A stretch of DNA of 12,682 nt from UBA6186 sp050012295. Lineage in GTDB: Bacteria > Pseudomonadota > Gammaproteobacteria > UBA6186 > Azoamicaceae. Of the stretch, positions 6,312 to 12,682 are shown in pieces. Both the position numbers and the translations under genes were made by a program. Position 1 is the stretch's first letter. Every line of letters begins with the position of its first letter. The DNA lies in NCBI GenBank assembly GCA_050012295.1, contig JBEKHL010000042.1, positions 1 to 12,682 on the forward strand, read 5' to 3'. A model generated the notes under the pieces. That model was given only the letters and a program-made list of their open reading frames with translations, searched no databases and had not been told where the DNA came from.

Positions 6312-7574
6312 TTAATACGAAGACACAACCCTAGCAACCAAATCAACAATTTGCTCGCTAGCACCAACGTGACTATCCAAAAATTTTTTAGCATTTAACC
6401 CGATTTTTTCACATAAATTTTTATTGGTTAATAACTGCAAAACTATTTCGGATAATTCTTGAGGGTTTTTTATAACAAATAATCCATTAGCCATTTTCAT
6501 TCTAAATACAATTTGCTTACAATTGGCAGTGTATGGCCCAACAATTACCGGGATAGATAAAGCCGCTGGCTCTAGTACATTATGCCCACCTATTGGTACT
6601 AAGCTACCGCCAACAAACGCTACTTGGCTCATGCTATATAATAAATTTAATTCCCCTACTGAATCTACTAAATATATTTGGCCATTTGGAATATCTAGAT
6701 TATTTTGTTTACTTCGCATTACAAATTTAATTTCTTTTATTTTCTTAGTAATACCAAAACATCTTTCTGAATGTCTTGGAACTAAAATTAATAGGGCATT
6801 AGGAATTTTATTTAATATTGCATGATGGGCTTCTAAAATTAACTCTTCTTCTCTAGGATGTGTACTAGCTGCTATCCAAGTTGGTCGTAATATATCAGAA
6901 GCTAATTTTTCAGTTTGCGTTATTAAATCAAATTTAGTATTACCTACAGTTATAATATTTTTAATAGCATTATTATTTATAAGTCTTTTAAATTTATAAG
7001 TATCAAATTTAGTTTGAGTACAAATAAATGTTATATTTTTTAACCATGATGCCATTAACGATTTAATTAACGAATATCTATAAAAAGATTTGTTAGATAA
7101 TTGAGCATTAGCAATTATTATTGGAATATTATTTTTATGGCAATTAACGATTAAATTTGGCCATATTTCTTTTTCTAAAATTATTAATAATTTTGGTTTA
7201 ATTTTAGATAAAAAATTATTTATAGCAAAATTTACATCAAATGGAAAATATACATGAAATACTTTTTTAGATAATTTTTTCTGTAAAATATAAGAACCAG
7301 CCGGAGTAGTACAAGTAACAACTATGTTATTATTTGGCAATATTATCTGAATTTTTTGAATAATGGGCATTGCCGCCATAATCTCTCCTACAGAGACCGC
7401 ATGCACCCAAATACTATTGTTTAATTGTGGTGGAGAAAAAATCCCTAATCGTTCTTTCCAACGCAATCTATAGGTTTTTAATTTTAAACTTTTTAATAAC
7501 AATCTTAAAAATAACAATGGTAATAATATAATGAAAATTACATTATATATTTTAATCGCAATATTTTTAGTCAC
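6312..7574 (-). CDS. waaA: 3-deoxy-D-manno-octulosonic acid (Kdo) transferase WaaA
   Basis: Inner-membrane glycosyltransferase (GT30, GT-B fold) that adds Kdo from CMP-Kdo to the lipid A precursor in lipopolysaccharide synthesis. The 420 residues match the roughly 425 of E. coli WaaA: an N-terminal membrane helix (about 8-28), the RWKERLG block, IWVHAVSVGE with the catalytic Glu64, PIIIANAQLS, STHPREEE, LVPRHSERC, and the nucleotide-binding region FVGGSLVPIGGHNVLEPA. The start is a GTG (7572-7574) preceded by GAGGT about 10 bases upstream, a good ribosome-binding site for this window. It follows tolC by 20 bases on the same strand, so the two are probably co-transcribed from the promoter at 8954-8982. 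The number of Kdo residues transferred cannot be read from the sequence. Confidence 0.95.
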   Translation of the reverse strand: MTKNIAIKIYNVIFIILLPLLFLRLLLKSLKLKTYRLRWKERLGIFSPPQLNNSIWVHAVSVGEIMAAMPIIQKIQIILPNNNIVVTCTTPAGSYILQKKLSKKVFHVYFPFDVNFAINNFLSKIKPKLLIILEKEIWPNLIVNCHKNNIPIIIANAQLSNKSFYRYSLIKSLMASWLKNITFICTQTKFDTYKFKRLINNNAIKNIITVGNTKFDLITQTEKLASDILRPTWIAASTHPREEELILEAHHAILNKIPNALLILVPRHSERCFGITKKIKEIKFVMRSKQNNLDIPNGQIYLVDSVGELNLLYSMSQVAFVGGSLVPIGGHNVLEPAALSIPVIVGPYTANCKQIVFRMKMANGLFVIKNPQELSEIVLQLLTNKNLCEKIGLNAKKFLDSHVGASEQIVDLVARVVSSY

Positions 7575-7594
7575 AGCAAAGGCAACCTCAGAAG

Positions 7595-8911
7595 CTATTG
7601 ATTTGCTTTAAAATATACTTCATTTAATACGGAAATTAAAGTATTGTTTAATAAAAGCATCCTATGTTCATATATTAACTTATTACTGTTATTAATAATA
7701 CTTTCGTTTTGCGAAGTAAATAGTAACTTTTTAGCATTTAAAACATTAAGCAAATATACTTGATTGTAATCAAATAACGTTAAATATGACTGTAAAGATT
7801 GCTCTGCAGACAATATTTGCTCTTCTATCGATTTTTTCTTCTGTATGGTGTTATTTATATTTAACAAAGTTTCACTTATATCTTGCTTTAAATTTCTTAT
7901 TGTGGCGTCTAGCTGAGAAGTTAGGCTTAACTTTTCGGCCGTTTTTGACTGAATCGCTATATAACTTTGCCCACCCTTAAATAAATCTAAACTGGCACTT
8001 ACACCAATTTTAATGTCTGCGCTTTTACCAGGCAATCCAGCAATGTTGGCAGATTGACTCTTAGAAATTAACATATCTAAAGATGGCATAAAATCTCCAG
8101 CCGTACCTTTTAATTCATGCTCTAAGGCTTTAATCTTGGCCTCGGTTTCTTGAATGTTAGAATTATGCTTAACAGCAAATTCTATTAATTGTTGAAGATT
8201 ATCACTTATATGGCCAGATATTGTCTTTAATATTGCTAAATTTTTTGGTTCTAAATTAACTGAATATTTAAATTTAGATACTGCTGAATCATAATTTTTC
8301 TGAGCTTCCAATAATGTTGCATCAGCATTTTGCAAATTGTTTTTTACTAATAAAAAATCTGCTTTATCTGTTGTACCGCTTTCAAATAATTTTTGTGAAT
8401 TAGCAAGTATTTTTTGAAAGAAATCTTTATTTTCTTTAGCCAAATTCAATAACTTTTCTTGTTGCAACACAGAGATATAAACAGAGATAGTATCTAACAC
8501 TGTAGAATTAATGTTAAAAACTACATTTTCTTTGGTTGACATATAACGCCATAATGCAGCACGATTAGCATGCCAATCTTTAAACCCTGCAAATAAATTT
8601 TGGGTTAACTGGAAAGTATCTGTGCTAGCGTTCAGGTATCTTTTTTCCGATTCTCCGTTTGGACCATTATTACTTATTTCGCGATTCTGATCTCGTCTTA
8701 TATTGACCTCTGGAAAAAATTGACCGAAAGTTTGATAATAATTGTATTTAGAAACATCAACAGATTTTTCGTTTGCTAAAATTGCTGGATGTGTATCTAA
8801 TACATAATCTACAACCTCCATTAAATCTAAACCAATGGCTGGTTGATAAAATAGCCAGGTTACAAATAACAGGCAAACTTTTTTATGGTTAGTCTTACAA
8901 AACTTGAACAT
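7595..8911 (-). CDS. tolC: TolC-family outer-membrane channel protein
   Basis: A 438-residue outer-membrane efflux protein. It begins with a basic stretch and hydrophobic core (about residues 10-26), with likely signal-peptide cleavage after Gly27 (QPAIG then LDL). The mature part shows the internal duplication of the family: LDLMEVVDYVLDTHPAILANE at the start of the first half and a matching helix (LIEFAVKHNSNIQETEAKI) at the start of the second. Each is followed by coiled-coil-forming helices. SADIKIGVSASLDLFKGGQ is a typical late beta-strand block. As a trimer it would form the exit duct for the type I secretion pair at 2736-6280 and possibly for drug efflux pumps. The gene is first in a tolC-waaA unit. 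The ATG (8909-8911) has no clear Shine-Dalgarno sequence, but a strong promoter lies upstream. The symbol is given by family; orthology to E. coli TolC itself is likely but not proven. Confidence 0.9.
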   Translation of the reverse strand: MFKFCKTNHKKVCLLFVTWLFYQPAIGLDLMEVVDYVLDTHPAILANEKSVDVSKYNYYQTFGQFFPEVNIRRDQNREISNNGPNGESEKRYLNASTDTFQLTQNLFAGFKDWHANRAALWRYMSTKENVVFNINSTVLDTISVYISVLQQEKLLNLAKENKDFFQKILANSQKLFESGTTDKADFLLVKNNLQNADATLLEAQKNYDSAVSKFKYSVNLEPKNLAILKTISGHISDNLQQLIEFAVKHNSNIQETEAKIKALEHELKGTAGDFMPSLDMLISKSQSANIAGLPGKSADIKIGVSASLDLFKGGQSYIAIQSKTAEKLSLTSQLDATIRNLKQDISETLLNINNTIQKKKSIEEQILSAEQSLQSYLTLFDYNQVYLLNVLNAKKLLFTSQNESIINNSNKLIYEHRMLLLNNTLISVLNEVYFKANQ

Positions 8912-8953
8912 AATTATTTTTACTGTTGTTATTTAATTTGCTTACTAAGGACA

Positions 8954-8982
8954 ATTATAGACAAGAAGATTATGTATGTAAA
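8954..8982 (-). promoter_or_regulatory. Sigma70-type promoter for tolC-waaA
   Basis: Read on the minus strand, this is TTTACA (8982-8977, five of six matches to TTGACA), exactly 17 bases, then TATAAT (8959-8954, a perfect -10). Transcription would start near 8947, giving a leader of roughly 36 bases before the tolC ATG. It is the best promoter match I found in the window. It sits inside the possible TTG-started extension of dam, which is one reason to prefer the later dam start. Confidence 0.75.
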
Positions 8983-8994
8983 CTAACAACCTAT

Positions 8995-9837
8995 ATGAGG
9001 GAACAAAACATACCAACAACCATCAGACCTTTTATAAAATGGCCAGGCAACAAATATAAGCTATTAAATGTTATTTTAGCTAAATTACCTAAGGGCAAAG
9101 TATTAATTGAGCCTTTCGTAGGATCCGGGGCTATTTTTTTAAACACTAATTACGAAAACTATATTTTAAGTGATGCAAATAAAGATTTAATTAATTTATA
9201 TCAAACATTACAACAATATGGTGATGAGTTTATCCTTTTTTGCCGTACATTTTTTACTAAAAAAAATAATTCTAATAGCCAATATTACAAATTTCGTAAC
9301 CAATTTAATGAATACTCTTTTTCGAAAGATCCATTTACTAGGGACGCTCTATTTTTATATTTAAACCGACATGGGTATAATGGACTATGCCGGTATAATA
9401 AAAACAATAAATTTAATGTACCATTTGGCAGATATCCACATCCTCATTTCCCAGAAGAATCTATGCGGTTATTTTTTTTAAAGGCTAAAAGAGCACAATT
9501 TTTCTTTAGGGATTTTACAGAATCTTTAACCCATATACCTTCAGATAAGGCCATAGTATATTGCGATCCTCCTTATGTACCACTTAGCACTACTGCTAAT
9601 TTTACTAGTTATCAAGCTGGCGGATTTACTCAAAATAATCAATGTACTTTAGCAAATATGGCTATTAATTTATCTAAACAAGGTGTACCTGTACTAATTT
9701 CTAACCATTTTACGGTATTTACTAAAAAAATTTACAATAAAGCTACCGAATTTATTACTTTCCCAGTGCGTAGAATGATTAGTTGCAAAGCAAAAAATAG
9801 AAATTTTGTTACGGAAATGTTAGCATTATTTAAATGA
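8995..9837 (+). CDS. dam: Dam-type DNA adenine methyltransferase (GATC)
   Basis: Class alpha N6-adenine methyltransferase that uses S-adenosylmethionine. From the ATG at 8995 it is 280 residues, close to the 278 of E. coli Dam. Motifs in order: FIKWPGNKYKLL (13-24), SAM-binding FVGSGAIFLN (41-50), LNRHGYNGLCRYN (123-135), NVPFGRY (141-147) and the catalytic DPPY (191-194). The frame stays open upstream to a TTG at 8926. That extension adds 23 residues with no family resemblance and would run across the tolC promoter, so I reject it. No clear Shine-Dalgarno sequence precedes either start. The protein likely serves mismatch repair strand marking or replication control. No restriction endonuclease is adjacent, which supports a housekeeping rather than a defence role. 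ffh follows after 25 bases. Confidence 0.92.
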   Translation: MREQNIPTTIRPFIKWPGNKYKLLNVILAKLPKGKVLIEPFVGSGAIFLNTNYENYILSDANKDLINLYQTLQQYGDEFILFCRTFFTKKNNSNSQYYKFRNQFNEYSFSKDPFTRDALFLYLNRHGYNGLCRYNKNNKFNVPFGRYPHPHFPEESMRLFFLKAKRAQFFFRDFTESLTHIPSDKAIVYCDPPYVPLSTTANFTSYQAGGFTQNNQCTLANMAINLSKQGVPVLISNHFTVFTKKIYNKATEFITFPVRRMISCKAKNRNFVTEMLALFK

Positions 9838-9862
9838 GTTTGAATTAAGAGTTAAGGATTAT

Positions 9863-11233
9863 ATGTTTGAAAATTTATCAGAAAATTTAAAAAATGCTTG
9901 GGGTAAATTAACTGGTAAAAATAAAATATCAGAAGCCGATTTAACAGAAACTTTACAGCTAGTTAAAAAATCTTTATTAGATGCCGATGTAGCATACTCT
10001 GCTATCAATTATTTCATAGAAGCTATAAAATCCAGCACTTTAAATAAAATTATAGATCAACATTTAACTGCCGAACAATTTTTAATCAAATTAGTAAAAC
10101 AAGAATTAATTAATTTGATGGGCGAACATATCGCCATAAACTTAAAATCTACTCACCCAACAGTAATATTGGTTGTAGGGTTACAAGGTAGCGGTAAAAC
10201 CACTACCTGTGCCAAACTTGCTAAATATATTCAAGACAAACATAAAAAAACCGTAATGCTAGCAAGCTGCGATGTATATCGTCCAGCAGCTATTTTACAA
10301 CTACAACAAATATCCACTCAAGTAGGTGCAGATTTTTTCCCTTCGCATTCAGAAGACAATGTACTAAAAATTGCCCAATCTGCTTTAGATGCAGCTAAAA
10401 AACAATTTAAAGATGTATTAATTGTAGATACTGCAGGTAGATTACATATAGATACGAATATGATGGAAGAAGCAAAACAATTACACACTTTATTGAATCC
10501 AGTAGAAACTTTATTTGTTGTAGACGGTATGACTGGTCAAGATGCAGCCAATACCGCTAAACAATTTAATGATTATTTAGAAATTACTGGAGTTATTTTA
10601 ACTAAACTAGATGGAGATGCTAGAGGTGGGGCAGCTTTATCGGTTCGACACATTACACAAAAACCAATAAAATTTTATACTTCCGGAGAAAAATTAGATG
10701 CATTAGAAGTTTTTTATGCGGATCGAATAGCATCCCGTATTTTAGGTATGGGTGATGTATTATCGTTAATTGAAGAAATTGAAGCTAAAGTAGATCGTAA
10801 AGAAGCTGAAAAAATTACTAAACAAGTTATTAAGGGGCAATTTAACTTTAGTATTTTACGAGATCAATTACTACAAATGAAAAATATGGGTGGGCTTACC
10901 AATTTAATTGATAAAATCCCTGGGTTTTCAGCAATTTCTAATAATATTAAAGCTAAAATCAATGATAAAATTAGCGATAACCAAATAAAAATTATGATTG
11001 CCATAATAGACTCCATGACAAAAAAAGAACGAATTTACCCAGATTTACTTAATAAAAGCTCTAGGAAATTAAGAATTTGTAAAGGTTCAGGAACTTCTAC
11101 GCAAGATTTAAGTAAATTAATTAAACATTATCAACAAATGGAAAAAATGACTAAAAAATTATCTAATAAAGACGGCATGATGAAAATGATGCAAGCTTTA
11201 ACCGATAAACTACCTCCTGGTTTTATGGGATAA
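9863..11233 (+). CDS. ffh: Signal recognition particle GTPase Ffh
   Basis: The 456-residue protein subunit of the bacterial signal recognition particle, which binds 4.5S RNA and signal sequences and delivers ribosomes to FtsY at the membrane. The N domain is about 1-95. The GTPase domain has P-loop GLQGSGKTT (106-114), DVYRPAA (137-143), DTAGR (189-193) and TKLDGDARGGAALS (247-260). The M domain is about 300-456, with the RNA-binding helix region RKLRICKGSGTS (401-412), a Met-rich tail (Met439, Met440, Met442, Met443) and the usual LPPGF near the end. Length and all motifs are complete. The start has a good AAGGA six bases upstream. It is downstream of dam with 25 bases between and may share its transcript. 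Confidence 0.97.
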   Translation: MFENLSENLKNAWGKLTGKNKISEADLTETLQLVKKSLLDADVAYSAINYFIEAIKSSTLNKIIDQHLTAEQFLIKLVKQELINLMGEHIAINLKSTHPTVILVVGLQGSGKTTTCAKLAKYIQDKHKKTVMLASCDVYRPAAILQLQQISTQVGADFFPSHSEDNVLKIAQSALDAAKKQFKDVLIVDTAGRLHIDTNMMEEAKQLHTLLNPVETLFVVDGMTGQDAANTAKQFNDYLEITGVILTKLDGDARGGAALSVRHITQKPIKFYTSGEKLDALEVFYADRIASRILGMGDVLSLIEEIEAKVDRKEAEKITKQVIKGQFNFSILRDQLLQMKNMGGLTNLIDKIPGFSAISNNIKAKINDKISDNQIKIMIAIIDSMTKKERIYPDLLNKSSRKLRICKGSGTSTQDLSKLIKHYQQMEKMTKKLSNKDGMMKMMQALTDKLPPGFMG

Positions 11234-11282
11234 ATGGTATATATTATATATTAATAGCACCTCATAATTACAGGATGTTTTT

Positions 11283-12164
11283 ATGATTACCGACCTAGAG
11301 ATTAAGGATACCGATAAAGAACCTGTTAACCGAAAATTTGTAATTGTATTTGACATAGATGGAGTAATCTGTAATCAAACAGCATCAGAATTTAGTTTTC
11401 AAAACATAGTAGATAATATAACCGACTTCCAAGATTTGCACCCAGAATGCCCTCCACCAGCTACATTTAGTTATCTAGAAACTACTTACTATCATTATTT
11501 TCCTCCATATTTAGAAATATTATTTAATTATTTAATTAACCATAACTGTAGAATAGTGTTTTTCAGTGCCGCTAGCGAAGATCGTAATTTAACTATTTTA
11601 GAAAAATTACTATTAACGCTATTTAGTGAAGAAAAATACCAACAATTAAAATCAGCCGGTCAATTTGATATTTTTTCAAGTCAGCACCTTAGACCCGGGA
11701 TCACAAATGTAGACCCCAGCGGTACAGTAAAAGATTTATCTATAGTTTTAAAAGATAAAGAAGATATTAACAATAGTATTTTAATAGAAGATCAACCTCG
11801 TTATGCGGCCTACAATTCTCCTTGTATTACCGCTCTTAATTTATATCAATGGGATCTTTTTACTATGAAGGACTCTCCTCTTTGTTTCGTTAAAAACAAC
11901 ACTTATTATTTATTAGGAATTTTTAGCAATTTTTTTGACACCGACCAACATTTATCTTCATCTTTAAACGAGTGGAGCCAACAACTATATATAAATAAAA
12001 AACCATTTGACACTAATACTCCTTTTATAAGGGAGATGATCTTTGCAGGTTTAAATGAAGTTAATAAACAACGCCCAGAAGCTGTTTTTTACGGAGAACT
12101 ACAACCTTTAGAAATAACCTGTCTACGCTACAAACAACACGCCCCCCGCCCATTAAAACCATAA
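11283..12164 (+). CDS. HAD-like protein, first of a tandem paralogous pair
   Basis: A 293-residue protein of no family I can name. The N-terminal two thirds has the layout of a haloacid-dehalogenase-type phosphatase: motif I FDIDGVIC with Asp24 and Asp26, motif II FFSAA with Ser95 after a hydrophobic strand, a candidate motif III Lys150 in VKDL, and motif IV ILIEDQP with Glu169 and Asp170. All residues needed for aspartyl-phosphate chemistry appear present, so a soluble phosphatase is a reasonable inference; the substrate is unknown. An insert with HPECPPPATF and YYHYFPPYLEILFNYLI lies between motifs I and II. Residues about 185-293 have no recognisable motif. There is no signal peptide or membrane helix. 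AGGA seven bases before the ATG supports the start. The gene lies 49 bases after ffh and 18 bases before its paralogue. Confidence 0.8.
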   Translation: MITDLEIKDTDKEPVNRKFVIVFDIDGVICNQTASEFSFQNIVDNITDFQDLHPECPPPATFSYLETTYYHYFPPYLEILFNYLINHNCRIVFFSAASEDRNLTILEKLLLTLFSEEKYQQLKSAGQFDIFSSQHLRPGITNVDPSGTVKDLSIVLKDKEDINNSILIEDQPRYAAYNSPCITALNLYQWDLFTMKDSPLCFVKNNTYYLLGIFSNFFDTDQHLSSSLNEWSQQLYINKKPFDTNTPFIREMIFAGLNEVNKQRPEAVFYGELQPLEITCLRYKQHAPRPLKP

Positions 12165-12182
12165 CTATTTAAGGATATTAGG

Positions 12183-12682
12183 ATGTGCTTTACTTTCGAA
12201 TTCTCATGGATCACAAAAACACCAAAAAAAAAGTTTCTAGTGGTATTTGATATTGACGGAGTAGTTTGCAAACCAATAGAGTCTCTCCCTATTTTCCCTG
12301 GTTATCAATTTTTAATGTATAATCTAAAAAATTTTCAATTACAACATCCAGAATGCCCCAACCCAGTTACGTTTATTGAACCAAAAAAAACATACTATTA
12401 TTATTTTCCACCATACTTAGAAATATTATTTAATTATTTAATTAAAGCTAACTGTAGAATAGCGTTTTTTAGTGCAGCCCATGAAGAACGCAATATAATT
12501 ATTTTAGACAAGCTATTATCAAATATTTTTGGAAAAGAATCTTATCAACAATTAAAAACTGCTGGCCAATTTGATGTTTTTTCAAGTCATCATCTTAGAA
12601 AAGGCAACGAAAGTTTGAATGAACTTAATTATGTAGTAAAAGATTTATATATAGTTTTAAAAGATAAAGAAGATATTGAAAA
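12183..12682 (+). CDS. HAD-like protein, second of the tandem pair, 3' end beyond the window
   Basis: The frame opens with ATG 12183, preceded by AAGGA with seven bases between, and stays open for 166 codons to the window edge. It is a clear paralogue of the gene before it. FDIDGVVC repeats motif I, FFSAAHEERN repeats motif II, and YYYYFPPYLEILFNYLI, YQQLKTAGQFDVFSS and VVKDLYIVLKDKEDI align with it almost residue for residue. The N-terminus differs (MCFTFEFSWITKTPKKKFLV), as does the segment just after motif I, where this copy is a few residues longer. Catalytic Asp, Asp and Ser are kept, and so is the Lys of VKDL; motif IV lies outside the window. Confidence 0.85.
   Translation, partial: MCFTFEFSWITKTPKKKFLVVFDIDGVVCKPIESLPIFPGYQFLMYNLKNFQLQHPECPNPVTFIEPKKTYYYYFPPYLEILFNYLIKANCRIAFFSAAHEERNIIILDKLLSNIFGKESYQQLKTAGQFDVFSSHHLRKGNESLNELNYVVKDLYIVLKDKEDIE

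Larger units (their letters stand above)
11283..12682 (+). repeat. Tandem gene duplication
   Basis: The two adjacent HAD-like genes are similar at DNA level as well. Bases 11511-11539 and 12417-12445 are identical over 29 bases, and 11727-11768 and 12636-12677 differ at one of 42. Such unbroken runs, including third codon positions, point to a fairly recent duplication or to gene conversion. Offset between the copies is about 0.9 kb. Confidence 0.85.

Noticed and set aside
6523..6825. A 100-codon plus-strand frame inside waaA
   Set aside because: It lies wholly opposite a complete waaA with every family motif, and the translation resembles nothing I know.
8926..8994. TTG-initiated N-terminal extension of Dam
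   Set aside because: No family similarity, no ribosome-binding site, and the tolC promoter lies within it.
8995..9837. Restriction-modification or phage-defence methyltransferase
   Set aside because: Length and motifs fit housekeeping Dam, and no endonuclease or phage gene is next to it.
11234..11282. TATATT-rich palindrome-like stretch between ffh and the first HAD-like gene as promoter or terminator
   Set aside because: No matching -35 box and no GC-bearing stem; simple AT-rich sequence explains it.

Overview
This is a gene-dense, strongly AT-rich stretch (about 30% G+C by eye, not computed) of a Gram-negative bacterial chromosome. Lipopolysaccharide synthesis (WaaA), a TolC outer-membrane channel, a gammaproteobacterial-style symmetrical Ap4A hydrolase (ApaH) and a Dam-type GATC methyltransferase together point to a gammaproteobacterium. 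The low G+C and small gene spacing would suit a host-associated lineage such as Legionellales-like bacteria, but that placement is inference. I see no tRNA, rRNA, CRISPR array, transposase or phage gene.

Layout from left to right. Bases 1-825 hold apaH, missing only about its first four codons. Bases 826-954 are a spacer packed with four GC-rich hairpins ending in a T run. It probably terminates transcription from both sides and looks like an inserted palindromic repeat. Bases 955-1926 (minus) encode a membrane-anchored glycosyltransferase-like protein of unknown specificity. A DUF47/TIGR00153 PhoU-like gene (1984-2670) then leads into a type I secretion pair: an HlyB/LssB/LapB-like ABC transporter with a degenerate C39 domain (2736-4859) and an HlyD/LapC-like adaptor (4877-6280). 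The adaptor's cytoplasmic tail carries an Asn-rich tandem duplication. Converging on this pair from the right is a tolC-waaA unit (8911 down to 6312) with a well-formed sigma70-type promoter at 8954-8982. Rightward again run dam (8995-9837), ffh (9863-11233) and two tandem paralogous genes for HAD-like proteins (11283-12164 and 12183 to beyond the window edge).

How the genes fit together. The ABC transporter, the adaptor and TolC supply all three parts of a type I secretion channel within about 6 kb, although TolC lies in a separate opposite-strand transcription unit with the Kdo transferase. No RTX or adhesin substrate is visible, so the exported protein must be encoded elsewhere. ApaH, Dam, Ffh and WaaA are housekeeping functions. 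The least understood parts are the tandem HAD-like pair, the glycosyltransferase, the hairpin cluster (with a partial copy of its ends at 6282-6310), and a potential hairpin just upstream of the ABC transporter that would cover its weak ribosome-binding site.
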